DNA of 64,000 nucleotides, taken from assembly GCA_028683435.1 (NCBI GenBank), contig JAQUIG010000001.1, forward strand, positions 10,393-74,392. Direction: 5' to 3'. Position numbers and translations under genes: made by a program. This DNA comes from Desulfuromonadaceae bacterium. GTDB lineage: Bacteria; Desulfobacterota; Desulfuromonadia; Geobacterales; Pseudopelobacteraceae. The notes below the pieces were generated by a model. That model ran no database searches. It saw nothing but the letters and a program-made list of their open reading frames with translations, and was not told the DNA's origin. Positions 38,432 to 47,612 of this stretch are shown here, in pieces (position 1 is the first letter of the stretch; every line of letters starts with the position of its first letter).

Positions 38432-40318
38432 ATGGTAACTTATGATCAGATATACGATGTAATTGTTGTTGGCGCCGGACACGCAGGGTGTGAGGCCGCC
38501 CTGGCATCAGCCCGTATGGGGTGTCGCACGATGCTGGTAACGATCAACCTGGATGCGATTGCTCTTATGTCCTGCAACCCATCAATAGGCGGCCTGGCCA
38601 AGGGGCATCTGGTCAAGGAGGTTGATGCCCTGGGTGGTGAAATGGCGAAAAATATAGACGCCACCGGCATCCACTTTCGCATCCTTAATGCCAAAAAAGG
38701 TCCTGCTGTCAGGGCTTCGCGTGCCCAGGCGGATAAGCAACTTTACCGGATTAGAATGAAACGGGTCCTTGAACAGCAAGAAAATCTCGACCTTAAACAG
38801 GGAGAAGTTACCTCTCTTTATATAGTGAGTGGTGAGCTGCGTGGCGTGGAGTTGCAATCAGGTATCAGATACCTCTCAAAAACGGTCGTTGTTACGACCG
38901 GGACATTCATGCGTGGCCTGATTCATATAGGGCTTAATCATTATCCTGGCGGCAGGGCTGGTGACCAACCCTCAGTTGGCCTCTCGGATCAACTGAGGGT
39001 CCTTGGTTTTAACGTAGGGAGGCTTAAAACCGGCACGCCGGCGCGACTTGACGCCCGTTCCATTGATTTTTCCAAGATGGAGACTCAGTTTGGTGATGAT
39101 CGTCCGCTACCGTTTTCTCTTTCGACTGAAAAAATCTGCTTGCCGCAAGTTCCCTGCCACATCGCATACACCAATGAACGTACACATGATATCATACGCT
39201 CCGGTCTTGACCGCTCTCCGCTCTATTCAGGCATTATTGAAGGGGTTGGCCCTCGTTACTGTCCTTCAATTGAAGACAAGGTCGTGCGGTATCCTGAAAA
39301 AGACCGCCACCAAACGTTCATCGAACCTGAGGGGCTTAATACGACTGAGGTTTATCCTAGTGGCATGTCTACATCGCTCCCTATTGATATCCAGATAGCT
39401 TTTTACCGCTCTATTGTCGGGTTGGAGCGTGTTGAAATAATGCGTCCGGCATATGCGATTGAATATGATTATGTCGATCCCATCCAGTTGCATAATTCAC
39501 TCGAAACCAAGGTGATAAAAAACCTGTATCATGCCGGTCAGATTAATGGCACCTCCGGCTATGAGGAGGCGGCGGGACAGGGGCTCATCGCCGGCATTAA
39601 CGCCGCTCTCCGGGTAACAGGCAGGGACCCGCTCGTTCTGACAAGAAGTCAGGCCTACATCGGGGTTATGATTGATGATCTGGTTACGCTCGGCACGCAA
39701 GATCCCTATCGGATGTTTACATCGCGTGCTGAATATCGGCTTTTGTTGCGTGAAGACAATGCTGACCTTCGTCTTCGTGATATAGGGCACCAACTGGGAC
39801 TCGTGTCAGACGACGAGTTTGACCTTTTCACCGAAAAGCGGCGAATGATCACTGAAGAGATGGAGCGTATTGCGTGCACGCGCCTGGTAAACTCCAGCAG
39901 CCAGCTGACAGTTCTTGCCAGCCGCGGCATTGAAAATATTCAGAAAGGGACGACTCTGGAGCATCTGCTAAAACGTCCCGAAATTAGTTATGCCGACTTA
40001 GCCGAACTGGATCCTGTTTCACGTGAAACACCCCTGCAAATACGTGAACAGGTAGAAATACAAACAAAATATAAGGGATACATTGATAGGCAACTGGAAC
40101 AGGTAGAACAGTCTAAAAAACTGGAAACTGCCCGTATTCCGGTAAACCTTGATTATGCATCGATAAAAAGTCTGACGACGGAAGTGCGTGAAAAACTCTC
40201 GAAAAACAGGCCAGATACGCTTGGGCAGGCGTCCCGCATTCCTGGTATTACGCCGGCGGCTATTTCGATCCTGGCGATAGCCTTGAAGTCCGCATCCTGG
40301 AAGGATAATGGGCAGTAA
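38432..40318 (+). CDS. mnmG: tRNA uridine-5-carboxymethylaminomethyl(34) synthesis enzyme MnmG (GidA)
   Basis: This 628-residue FAD enzyme is the partner of MnmE. It has the Rossmann motif VIVVGAGHAGCEAALASARMG (about residues 10-30, split here for length: GAGHAGCEAALASARMG), the family signature GPRYCPSIEDKVVRY and EEAAGQGLIAGINAAL. Length matches the family. The coding sequence contains a perfect parS palindrome at 40015-40030 (encoding PVSRETPL). Its stop overlaps the rsmG start (TAATG). Confidence 0.97.
   Translation: MVTYDQIYDVIVVGAGHAGCEAALASARMGCRTMLVTINLDAIALMSCNPSIGGLAKGHLVKEVDALGGEMAKNIDATGIHFRILNAKKGPAVRASRAQADKQLYRIRMKRVLEQQENLDLKQGEVTSLYIVSGELRGVELQSGIRYLSKTVVVTTGTFMRGLIHIGLNHYPGGRAGDQPSVGLSDQLRVLGFNVGRLKTGTPARLDARSIDFSKMETQFGDDRPLPFSLSTEKICLPQVPCHIAYTNERTHDIIRSGLDRSPLYSGIIEGVGPRYCPSIEDKVVRYPEKDRHQTFIEPEGLNTTEVYPSGMSTSLPIDIQIAFYRSIVGLERVEIMRPAYAIEYDYVDPIQLHNSLETKVIKNLYHAGQINGTSGYEEAAGQGLIAGINAALRVTGRDPLVLTRSQAYIGVMIDDLVTLGTQDPYRMFTSRAEYRLLLREDNADLRLRDIGHQLGLVSDDEFDLFTEKRRMITEEMERIACTRLVNSSSQLTVLASRGIENIQKGTTLEHLLKRPEISYADLAELDPVSRETPLQIREQVEIQTKYKGYIDRQLEQVEQSKKLETARIPVNLDYASIKSLTTEVREKLSKNRPDTLGQASRIPGITPAAISILAIALKSASWKDNGQ
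40015..40030. other. parS: Perfect parS site inside mnmG
   Basis: TGTTTCACGTGAAACA, identical to the 16-base parS consensus, within the mnmG coding sequence, about 5.6 kb from the probable origin. Intragenic parS sites are known in several bacteria. Confidence 0.92.
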
Positions 40319-41028
40319 TGCGTTCCATAATTGGCGACATAGTAGAACAGGAAGCGCTATTAATGGGGGTGTCACTTTCAACCGGCGAAATAGATTCATT
40401 CGAACGCTACGCTGTCGAACTTAAAAAATGGAACAGCAAGGTTAATCTGACCGCAATAATTAAAGATAAAGAAATCGCAATCAAGCACTTCATAGATTCA
40501 CTCACCCTTGCCCCCTACATAACGGTATCAGATCGCCTGCTTGACATCGGATCAGGGGCAGGTCTCCCGATAATCCCTTTAAAAATAATCAAACCGGAAA
40601 TAGCGATGGTCTCTGTTGATGCCGTTGCAAAAAAAATACATTTTCAGCGACACGTCATCCGCACACTCAATCTGCATAATATTGAAGCAATTCATGCTAG
40701 AATCGAGGACCTTCATAACACTCATCGCGGCTCATTCAATATCATTACATCGCGGGCGTTTACCCGGCTGGATCGGTTCATATCTCTCGCCGCTCCGCTG
40801 CTTGCAGAGAACGGATTGCTTATCGCCATGAAGGGATACGGGAGTGAGGGGGAAGTTGCCGCAGGTGATGAGATAGCAAACGCCGGAGGTCTTTGGGTGG
40901 CATCGTCACGTCGATATACCCTGCCGCTGGGGATGGGTGAGCGGGTGCTGACATTTATAAAACAGAGCAAAGCCCCATGTAACAAGGGGCTAAGAGGGGT
41001 TGCTTCAAAAACAGCTTCTGAAGCCTAA
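40318..41028 (+). CDS. rsmG: 16S rRNA (guanine(527)-N7)-methyltransferase RsmG (GidB)
   Basis: This 236-residue SAM-dependent methyltransferase modifies G527 of 16S rRNA; loss gives low-level streptomycin resistance. It shows KWNSKVNLTAI, the SAM motif LLDIGSGAGLPIIPLKI, and ITSRAFTRLDRFI. The last roughly 20 residues (KAPCNKGLRGVASKTASEA) extend past the usual end and are encoded by a palindromic stretch (40971-41020), suggesting that a repeat element has changed the 3' end. It overlaps mnmG by one base. parA-parB, which often follow, are absent. Confidence 0.95.
   Translation: MRSIIGDIVEQEALLMGVSLSTGEIDSFERYAVELKKWNSKVNLTAIIKDKEIAIKHFIDSLTLAPYITVSDRLLDIGSGAGLPIIPLKIIKPEIAMVSVDAVAKKIHFQRHVIRTLNLHNIEAIHARIEDLHNTHRGSFNIITSRAFTRLDRFISLAAPLLAENGLLIAMKGYGSEGEVAAGDEIANAGGLWVASSRRYTLPLGMGERVLTFIKQSKAPCNKGLRGVASKTASEA
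40971..40991. repeat. Palindromic element at the 3' end of rsmG
   Basis: AGCCCC pairs with GGGGCT, with an inner TGT/ACA pair, followed by TAAGAGGGGTT, which resembles the repeat at 2-94. It lies within the rsmG frame. Confidence 0.5.
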
Positions 41029-41222
41029 GCTGAAGATAGCGAATAGTGCGGCCTGTGTTTTGTGGGTTTATTTGTTATGGGCGGTTATAGGGCCGCTGTG
41101 GGGCAGATAGCTGTTTTTGTCTCCACTATGCCGGGAATAAGTTGCAGATGAATAGAATCTGCACTAGAGTAGCTCATTTACCGGGGTACGTCGTAAAATA
41201 CTTTATGGAGATGTGACAGTCA

Positions 41223-41624
41223 ATGGACGTCCGGATATATTATGAAGATACCGATGCAGGCGGTGTTGTTTATCATGCCAATTACATCAAATATATGGAG
41301 CGGGCACGAACGGAATATTTTCGCAGCCACGGTTTCTTTGTGTCTGAACTTGCTGCAAACGGCTTCTTGTTTCCGGTTGTAAGATTGGAAATGGATTTTA
41401 AAGCTCCGGCCCTTCATGATGATCTTATTTCAGTTACAACCTCTCCTACTCGTATAGGGGGGTCATCAGTCACCCTCCGACAAAAAATTTCACGCCAGAA
41501 TGACGGCAAACTATTGACAGAAGGGTTGGTAACACTGGCGTGCATGGGACCAACACTGAAAGCGCGACGGATACCGCTGGAAATCCGTGAAATGCTCGAA
41601 GCGGAAATGGAGAATGCTGCATGA
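41223..41624 (+). CDS. YbgC/FadM family acyl-CoA thioesterase (hot-dog fold)
   Basis: This 133-residue protein has the YbgC signature RIYYEDTDAGGVVYHANYIKY with the catalytic Asp, and the hot-dog length of the family. Such enzymes hydrolyse short-chain or hydroxybenzoyl acyl-CoA thioesters; in E. coli YbgC is linked to the Tol-Pal cluster, but no tol gene is nearby. The ATG at 41223 has GGAG twelve bases upstream, a long spacing. It is followed by mqnC with only 19 bases between. Confidence 0.9.
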   Translation: MDVRIYYEDTDAGGVVYHANYIKYMERARTEYFRSHGFFVSELAANGFLFPVVRLEMDFKAPALHDDLISVTTSPTRIGGSSVTLRQKISRQNDGKLLTEGLVTLACMGPTLKARRIPLEIREMLEAEMENAA

Positions 41625-41643
41625 AAGTATTTTGTGTACTGCC

Positions 41644-42696
41644 ATGAATAGCACAGCCGCTGTGAGAATCGAGCGTGCTGCTGCTCTTGATCTGCTACTC
41701 AACGGAGATCTGCTTGCCCTCGCGAGGAGAGCCGATAAAATCAGGAGAGAACTTCACCCCGGCGGTCTGGTTACTTTTGTTGTAGATCGCAACGTAAACT
41801 ATACCAATATCTGCGATTCTAAATGCTCCTTTTGCGCGTTTTATCGGGATAAAGACGCGCCGGATGCCTATGTTCTGGCAAGTGATGTGATCTATGAAAA
41901 GATAACCGAGCTTGCCATGCAGGGTGGCACCCAGCTGCTGATGCAGGGGGGACTTAACCCCGATTTGAAAATCGACTTTTTTGAGAAGCTCTTCCGGGAA
42001 ATAAAGGTACGTTTCCCGACAATCCAGAATCACTCACTCTCTCCGGCAGAGGTAACCTGTATTGCCGCCAATTCGGGTCTTACGCTCGACGAAACGTTGC
42101 TGCGTCTCAAAAACGCGGGTCTCGATTCAATTCCGGGGGGAGGGGCCGAGATCCTCGTTGACGAAGTGCGCAACAGTATTTCTCCTAAAAAGATCGGCTG
42201 GAAACAGTGGGGGGAGGTCATGCTGAAAGCCGCCCGTCTTGGCATGCCGACAACCGCCACGATGATGTTTGGTAGCGGTGAAAAACCGGAAGATGTCGTC
42301 GAACATCTCTTTCGGGTGCGCGAGATTCAGGACCAGGGCGGGTCGTTCACGGCCTTTATTCCATGGAGCTACCAACCGGGTAATACCGAGCTGGGCGGCA
42401 CCACTGCCACTGGTGTGGATTATTTGAAGGTGCTGGCGTTATCGCGGATTGTACTGGATAATATCCCCAATCTTCAGGCCAGCTGGGTGACACAAGGTGC
42501 AAAAGTGGCTTCGGTGGCGCTTTCTTTCGGGGCTAATGACCTTGGCGGCACAATGCTTGAGGAAAATGTAGTAGCCGCAGCCGGCTGCAGTTTTTGCATG
42601 TCGCAGCAAGAGATGATAACCCTGATACATAATGCCGGCTTTCGGGCGGCTCAACGCACCACAACATATTCCATCATTAAGGAGTTTACGTTTTGA
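41644..42696 (+). CDS. mqnC: Cyclic dehypoxanthinyl futalosine synthase (radical SAM)
   Basis: This 350-residue radical SAM enzyme forms the spiro ring in the futalosine route to menaquinone. The [4Fe-4S] motif is C57-x3-C61-x2-C64 (NICDSKCSFCAFYRD), preceded by VTFVVDRNVNYTN, which is typical of MqnC rather than MqnE. The C-terminal half has FTAFIPWSYQPGNTEL. The ATG at 41644 is the best start by alignment sense, although it has no clear ribosome site; an in-frame ATG at 41614 lies inside the thioesterase gene. No other mqn gene is in the window. Confidence 0.92.
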   Translation: MNSTAAVRIERAAALDLLLNGDLLALARRADKIRRELHPGGLVTFVVDRNVNYTNICDSKCSFCAFYRDKDAPDAYVLASDVIYEKITELAMQGGTQLLMQGGLNPDLKIDFFEKLFREIKVRFPTIQNHSLSPAEVTCIAANSGLTLDETLLRLKNAGLDSIPGGGAEILVDEVRNSISPKKIGWKQWGEVMLKAARLGMPTTATMMFGSGEKPEDVVEHLFRVREIQDQGGSFTAFIPWSYQPGNTELGGTTATGVDYLKVLALSRIVLDNIPNLQASWVTQGAKVASVALSFGANDLGGTMLEENVVAAAGCSFCMSQQEMITLIHNAGFRAAQRTTTYSIIKEFTF

Positions 42697-43841
42697 GTTC
42701 TTTCCATAGGCAGGGTGGAACCTGCGAAATCATCACCACAGCGGAACGGTTAACCGAAGTTGCCGATATTCTTAAACGACAGGCAGACATCGCAGTTGAT
42801 CTGGAGATGGATTCTCTCCACCATTATCGTGATAAAGTCTGTCTCATCCAGGTTTCAACCCGTCAGCAGAGCTGGCTGATAGACCCGCTGGCGCTTGAAT
42901 CCCTCGCGCCGTTGGCTGCTCCCTTTGCCGACCCGGAAATCGTTGTTGTCATGCATGGTTCTGATTACGACATTCGCTCCATGCATCGTGACTTCGGCAT
43001 TGAAGTCACCAATCTATTTGATACGATGATCGCCGCACGTTTTTTGGGGATAGCGGATTTTGGTCTTGCAGCCCTTTTGAAAGCACGCTTTGGCATTGAA
43101 CTGGACAAAAAATACCAGAAGGCTGATTGGAGCAAGCGCCCCTTGAGCCGGGAAATGTGCGCCTACGCCACAGCTGACACCTCTGACCTGTTGCCGCTGT
43201 ATGACCAGTTCCGATCGGAACTGGTACTGAAAGAGAGGCTGGCGTGGGTCGAAGAAGAAGGGCGGCTGCTATGCCAGGCACGGGTATCTGAGAAAGAAGG
43301 GCCGTTGTTCCTTTACTGCAAGGGTGCCAGCAAGTTGAGAGGTCACACTCTCGCTATTCTGGATGAATTACTGCAGATGCGGGATCAGCAGTCGGAGCTT
43401 CTGGATCGCCCCCCATTCAAGGTGTTGTCGGCTGATACCCTGATTGAGGTTGCGGAGAGCAGGCCGGAATCAATGTACGATCTGTCGCTTGTCAAAGGAA
43501 TGACCTCCGGGCAGCTCCAGCGGCATGGTGCCGGTATTTTGCGTGCTGTCGAACGTGGGGTGGCAACCCCTGAAGACATGCTCCCCTGCTTCCCGCGCAA
43601 TGGGAAAAAAGAGGTGCAGGAACGTGCCAAGGAACGGCTTAAAAACCTTAAATCGTGGCGGGAGCGTTACTGCCTGAAGGTGGGAATCGATCCGGGGGTG
43701 CTGGCTCCCAACTGGCTGCTTGAAGCGCTTGCCGACACGGAAAGCGGCTCATCAGAAGAGCTTTCCGTTATTCCCGGGATGAGGGAGTGGCAAAAGCGAC
43801 TCTTCGGTGCAGAAATGGCACGCATACTTGCAACCGCCTAA
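42693..43841 (+). CDS. rnd: Ribonuclease D
   Basis: This 382-residue 3'-5' exoribonuclease trims tRNA and other stable RNA. The DEDDy active site is visible: D36 and E38 (AVDLEMDS), D93 (HGSDYDIRS), and Y158-x3-D162 (YATAD). A C-terminal HRDC domain follows (LDELLQMRDQQSELLDRP.., VKGMTSGQLQRHGAGIL), then a second HRDC-like part. The start is a TTG overlapping the mqnC stop, with GGAG eight bases upstream. Confidence 0.94.
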   Translation: MSSFHRQGGTCEIITTAERLTEVADILKRQADIAVDLEMDSLHHYRDKVCLIQVSTRQQSWLIDPLALESLAPLAAPFADPEIVVVMHGSDYDIRSMHRDFGIEVTNLFDTMIAARFLGIADFGLAALLKARFGIELDKKYQKADWSKRPLSREMCAYATADTSDLLPLYDQFRSELVLKERLAWVEEEGRLLCQARVSEKEGPLFLYCKGASKLRGHTLAILDELLQMRDQQSELLDRPPFKVLSADTLIEVAESRPESMYDLSLVKGMTSGQLQRHGAGILRAVERGVATPEDMLPCFPRNGKKEVQERAKERLKNLKSWRERYCLKVGIDPGVLAPNWLLEALADTESGSSEELSVIPGMREWQKRLFGAEMARILATA

Positions 43842-43845
43842 GGTG

Positions 43846-44400
43846 ATGACAGGCGATTCGGTCAGCGGAGCGTATGTAGCATCGCTGGTGCGCGGGAAGG
43901 GAAGCCGGGCAGGTTTTACACTGATCGAGATAGCGGTAGTGCTGGTTATTATCGGTATGGTGACGCTGCTGGTGCTCCCGCGCCTCCCATCGTCAGACGG
44001 GGAAAACCTGAAGATTTCCGCCCGTACTCTCGCCTCTACTCTTCGTTACCTGCAGGAACGGGCGATCACTTCCGGCACCGGTTATTATCTGGCTCTGGCA
44101 CCGGGAACAGAGTCAGTGAAAATATTCGAGATCGGCGCGGACGGCAGCGACAAGGAGCCTTCCGACCCGCTGCTGCAGAAATCGCCGGTAAAAGATGGTA
44201 TAATTGTCGCCGATGTGCGGATACCCCGGCTGGGCAAAGTCAGTGATGGCCAACTACGGTTGGATGTCGGCATGGGAGGGATCCGCGACTTTGTCACCAT
44301 TCATCTCCTTTCTGCGGATGGTAAATTCTGGACGGTGATGGCGTTTCCTTCGGGGGGCAAGGTAAAGGTGTTCGAAGGATATCTAGAGGATCCACCATGA
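43846..44400 (+). CDS. gspH: GspH-like type II secretion pseudopilin
   Basis: This protein (184 residues from the ATG at 43846) is a minor pseudopilin. The prepilin peptidase site is G|FTLIEIAVVLVIIGMVTLL with Glu at +5, followed by a globular domain. The leader before the cleavage site is about 23 residues, longer than usual; a GTG closer to the site would give an 8-residue leader but has no ribosome site. It starts a tightly packed run gspH-I-J-K-L-M-N. The major pseudopilin gspG and the genes for secretin, ATPase and platform (gspC-F) are not here. Confidence 0.8.
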   Translation: MTGDSVSGAYVASLVRGKGSRAGFTLIEIAVVLVIIGMVTLLVLPRLPSSDGENLKISARTLASTLRYLQERAITSGTGYYLALAPGTESVKIFEIGADGSDKEPSDPLLQKSPVKDGIIVADVRIPRLGKVSDGQLRLDVGMGGIRDFVTIHLLSADGKFWTVMAFPSGGKVKVFEGYLEDPP

Positions 44401-44729
44401 GAGGTTTTACGCTTCTTGAAGTCATGGTGGCTCTGGCTATCATGGCCGGTGTCATCGTGACCCTGCTGGGGTCGGTGAATTATCATCTCGGGATCATCGC
44501 GGGCGAGCGCGATAGTACTACCATGACGCTGCTGGCACGAAACCGGATCGCAGAGATGGAACAGGCACCGGTCAAGGGAGAAGGGACATTCGCCCCTTCC
44601 CATCCGGAACTGAGTTGGAAAGCCGATCTGCTGCCGGCCGACCTGCCAGGGCTACAGAAGCTGGTTGTCACGGTGAGACGCGGCAGTGACGGCAGGGAGG
44701 TTACCCTTGTCAGGTATCTCCAAAAATAG
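44397..44729 (+). CDS. gspI: GspI type II secretion minor pseudopilin
   Basis: This 110-residue pseudopilin has a very short leader, MRG|FTLLEVMVALAIMAG, with Glu at +5, and the NRIAEMEQ segment (ARNRIAEM) typical of GspI. It overlaps gspH by four bases (ATGA) and gspJ by 23. GspI, J and K form the tip of the pseudopilus. Confidence 0.9.
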   Translation: MRGFTLLEVMVALAIMAGVIVTLLGSVNYHLGIIAGERDSTTMTLLARNRIAEMEQAPVKGEGTFAPSHPELSWKADLLPADLPGLQKLVVTVRRGSDGREVTLVRYLQK

Positions 44730-45327
44730 AGGTTTCACGCTGCTGGAAGTTCTGATTGCGGTGGTACTGCTCGGCATCCTCTCTGCGGCGCTCTATGCCA
44801 GTTATTTTGGTGTCATTCAGGCCAGGGAGAGCGCTTCTGCCGGTATGGAGTCACGGAGGGAACTCGGTGCCACCCTTGACCTGATACGCCGTGAAGTTTC
44901 AGCGGTGCTGTTTGTGCGTGGTAATAAGCGGCTCCGTTTTGTGGTGGAGGATCGCGACAATTTTGGCGCGCACTCTTCGACACTGGCGCTGACGTCTCTG
45001 GCACCCACCTCCGGACAGACGACCCGCCGCGAGTCGGGTATCATTGATGTTACGTATCGGATGGCTGAAAAAGATAAAAAACAGACTTTAACACGACAGG
45101 AACGCGATATCTTCTCCGAAGAGGAGGTAATCCCCGCTTATCCTCAGATGGAGCTGATCAGCGCTTTTCTGGTGGAGTGTTACGACGGGTCTAAATGGGT
45201 TAAAAGCTGGGATACTGCGATAAATAATAAATTGCCCACGAGTGTGAGGGTAACTGTCCAGGTCGAGGAGGAGGGAAAGCCGGTATCGTTCACAATGCTC
45301 TCTGCTCCGCGTGTGAACGGCTTATGA
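44707..45327 (+). CDS. gspJ: GspJ type II secretion minor pseudopilin
   Basis: This 206-residue minor pseudopilin shows RG|FTLLEVLIAVVLLGILSAAL with Glu at +5 and a globular domain of GspJ length. The start is taken as the TTG at 44707, because GGGAGG lies six bases upstream and it gives an 8-residue leader; a GTG at 44686 is the alternative. It overlaps gspI and gspK, consistent with co-translation. Confidence 0.88.
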   Translation: MSGISKNRGFTLLEVLIAVVLLGILSAALYASYFGVIQARESASAGMESRRELGATLDLIRREVSAVLFVRGNKRLRFVVEDRDNFGAHSSTLALTSLAPTSGQTTRRESGIIDVTYRMAEKDKKQTLTRQERDIFSEEEVIPAYPQMELISAFLVECYDGSKWVKSWDTAINNKLPTSVRVTVQVEEEGKPVSFTMLSAPRVNGL

Positions 45328-46256
45328 CCGGGCGGCTTAAAAACGAATCCGGGTTCGCCCTGATTCTGACATTGGTCATAACGTCGCTCATGGTAGCGGT
45401 CGTAGTCGAAATGATCCACCAGGTGTATGTGGACACGTCACTCAGTCGCGGCTTCCGTGATGGGCAGCAGGCTTCGATACTTGCCGAATCAGGTGCGACT
45501 GGGGGCGCAAAGCTTCTGCAGATGGGGCTTTCAGGTCGATCATACACATCACTTTCCGACAGCTGGTCTACACCACTCAAACTGGAAGACGAGGCCGGTT
45601 CGCTGGAGATTACGGTCAGCGAGGAAAGTGGTAAAATCAACATCAATGCTCTGGTGCTGCCAAACGGAGAATATGAGCCGTTCATGCTGGCGACACTGCA
45701 GCGACTCGGCACGCGCTTGGAGATTCCGGGAGAAGTCTGGAGCGCGACTGCAGATTGGATCGACATCGATGATCTGCCCCGCTCCGGCGGCGTTGAAACA
45801 AACTATTACCGCTCACTGAAACCGGCATACAGCGCCAGTAACGGCAAGTTGATGACGCTGAACGAACTCTCGCTCGTCAAGGGGATGATGCCTGAATCGC
45901 TTGATAAGCTGCGTCCATTCCTGACGATATTTTCAGATCAGGCCGGTTCTAATCTGATAAACATAAATACTGCTCCCAAAGAGATTCTTGCCGCGCTTGA
46001 TGATCGTATCGACGACCGGATGGCAGAGAGAATCATGGAGGAGCGGCGCTTACAGCCGTTCAGGTCTCCGGCGGAACTTTCCCGGGTTCCCGGTCTGGAT
46101 ACGGTCGCCATCGGCCTGGTCGGCAAGATCAGCGTCAAAGGGAATCTCTTCAGAATAACTTCAGTAGGGAGAGTAAAGGATTCCGGGCGAAGGATTGAGG
46201 CGGTTGTACGCCTGTCGGGAGGAACTCCGGAATTTTTGTCGTGGCAGGAATATTGA
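45324..46256 (+). CDS. gspK: GspK type II secretion pseudopilus tip protein
   Basis: This 310-residue large minor pseudopilin has the leader MTGRLKNESG|FALILTLVITSLMVAVVVE and lacks Glu at +5, as is usual for GspK. The SGKININAL and LININTAPKEILAALDD segments, with a helix-hairpin-helix-like fold, are typical. It overlaps gspJ by four bases. Confidence 0.93.
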   Translation: MTGRLKNESGFALILTLVITSLMVAVVVEMIHQVYVDTSLSRGFRDGQQASILAESGATGGAKLLQMGLSGRSYTSLSDSWSTPLKLEDEAGSLEITVSEESGKININALVLPNGEYEPFMLATLQRLGTRLEIPGEVWSATADWIDIDDLPRSGGVETNYYRSLKPAYSASNGKLMTLNELSLVKGMMPESLDKLRPFLTIFSDQAGSNLININTAPKEILAALDDRIDDRMAERIMEERRLQPFRSPAELSRVPGLDTVAIGLVGKISVKGNLFRITSVGRVKDSGRRIEAVVRLSGGTPEFLSWQEY

Positions 46257-46298
46257 CCACTGGATAAATCCATCAAGCGGGTGAGGGTACAGCTAACC

Positions 46299-47612
46299 AT
46301 GGAATATCTGATTCTACATAGTGAAGAAAAACAGCTGACTGTTGCCCATTTCGGGATATCGAGGCGTTCCACGGAACTGATAGGAGCCGCATCGTTTGTG
46401 CTGAACGAAGAGATGCCTCTCGCTGACGCTCTCCGGCAAATAGCTGCAAATATGACCGGTTCCCCGCGGGTTGTGCTCTGCCTTCCGGCGTCACTGTTCG
46501 CGCAGCGTCACGTGTCGCTCCCGCTTTCAGATCTGCGCAAGGTGCGTGAGGTGTTGCCGGCTCAATTGCAGGGTGACGTTGCGATACCGATTGAAGAACT
46601 TGCGCTGGAAGCGCTGCCGGCTGGGGAAGGTCAGTTTCTTGCCCTGTGGGCTCGCAAGAACGATATCAGCGAGGCGATCGGGCAGTTCCGGGAGGCCGGT
46701 ATCGAGCCTCAGATTGTCACGTCACTGCAGTTCGCACTGGCCGAACTGCCTGGTGTCCCACCTGACTGTGTCGTATGTGACGAAAATACGCTGGCGCTTT
46801 TGAACGGGGGAAGGCTGACCTATTTCCGTGCATCAGATTGTACTCTGACCGCACCGGTAATAGCGGCCACGCTTTCAGCACTGGAACTCTCCGGAGTAAC
46901 ACTCCCGCCGAGGATATGCCTCATCGGGCAGGCGACCGGTGGGTTTGCCTCGGCGGATACGCTGCCGTTACCGGTTGAAGCGATAGAGGTCCCGCCGGGA
47001 CTGGGGCATCTGTTCAAGAACGACGAGACCTTCCACCAGCTGGGAGGTCTCTATGCCGTGGCGCGCGCCGGCTACGCCGGAACCCTCCCCGATTTCCGGC
47101 GAGGAGAACTGGCCTGGACAGTCGGGGATGCCAGGCTGCGCAGAAAGCTGGTCCTGACCGGAGTACTGACCGCGGCGTTAATTCTGCTGTTGTTCATAAG
47201 CAAAGGTTTCCAGTACCGTGCTGCCGTTGCTGATATTTCCTCTCTGAACAAATCAATCTCGGTGATCTACCGTGAGATTTTCCCGGGCCGGGCCAAAGCG
47301 GTTGATGAAATTTCTGAAGTCAAGGGGGAGATCAGGAAACTGGCGGGTGTCGAAAGCTCCAGCGGGTATCTCGATCTGCTGAAAAAGCTTGCTGAAGCCA
47401 AAGGGAACAGCATAAACGGTCTGTATGAAGCCGAACTCGAGGGGCGTAGCCTGCGGATAAAAGGGGATGCCCGCTCTGCTCAGTCGGTCAATGAATTCAA
47501 AGCCGCGCTCGCCCCTCTGCTTGATGCTTCCGAGCTGGGTGAAGTCAAGAGCCGACCCGATGGCACGGTAACTTTTCGCCTGGCAGGGACGCTTAAGGAG
47601 GGGACAAAATGA
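46299..47612 (+). CDS. gspL: GspL type II secretion assembly platform protein
   Basis: This 437-residue protein has an actin-like cytoplasmic half (MEYLILHSEEKQLTVAHFG.., FREAGIEPQIVTSLQFAL), one membrane helix (LVLTGVLTAALILLLFISKGF, about residues 285-305) and a periplasmic ferredoxin-like domain. This is the GspL layout, which recruits the GspE ATPase, although gspE is not in this window. The start is uncertain between the ATG at 46299 and a GTG at 46281; AGGG upstream of the ATG is weak. It follows gspK by 42 bases. Confidence 0.85.
   Translation: MEYLILHSEEKQLTVAHFGISRRSTELIGAASFVLNEEMPLADALRQIAANMTGSPRVVLCLPASLFAQRHVSLPLSDLRKVREVLPAQLQGDVAIPIEELALEALPAGEGQFLALWARKNDISEAIGQFREAGIEPQIVTSLQFALAELPGVPPDCVVCDENTLALLNGGRLTYFRASDCTLTAPVIAATLSALELSGVTLPPRICLIGQATGGFASADTLPLPVEAIEVPPGLGHLFKNDETFHQLGGLYAVARAGYAGTLPDFRRGELAWTVGDARLRRKLVLTGVLTAALILLLFISKGFQYRAAVADISSLNKSISVIYREIFPGRAKAVDEISEVKGEIRKLAGVESSSGYLDLLKKLAEAKGNSINGLYEAELEGRSLRIKGDARSAQSVNEFKAALAPLLDASELGEVKSRPDGTVTFRLAGTLKEGTK

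Noticed and set aside
41644..42696. Assignment as MqnE (aminofutalosine synthase)
   Set aside because: The segment before the Fe-S cysteines (VTFVVDRNVNYTN) and the following CAFYRDKDAPDAY fit MqnC; MqnE differs there.
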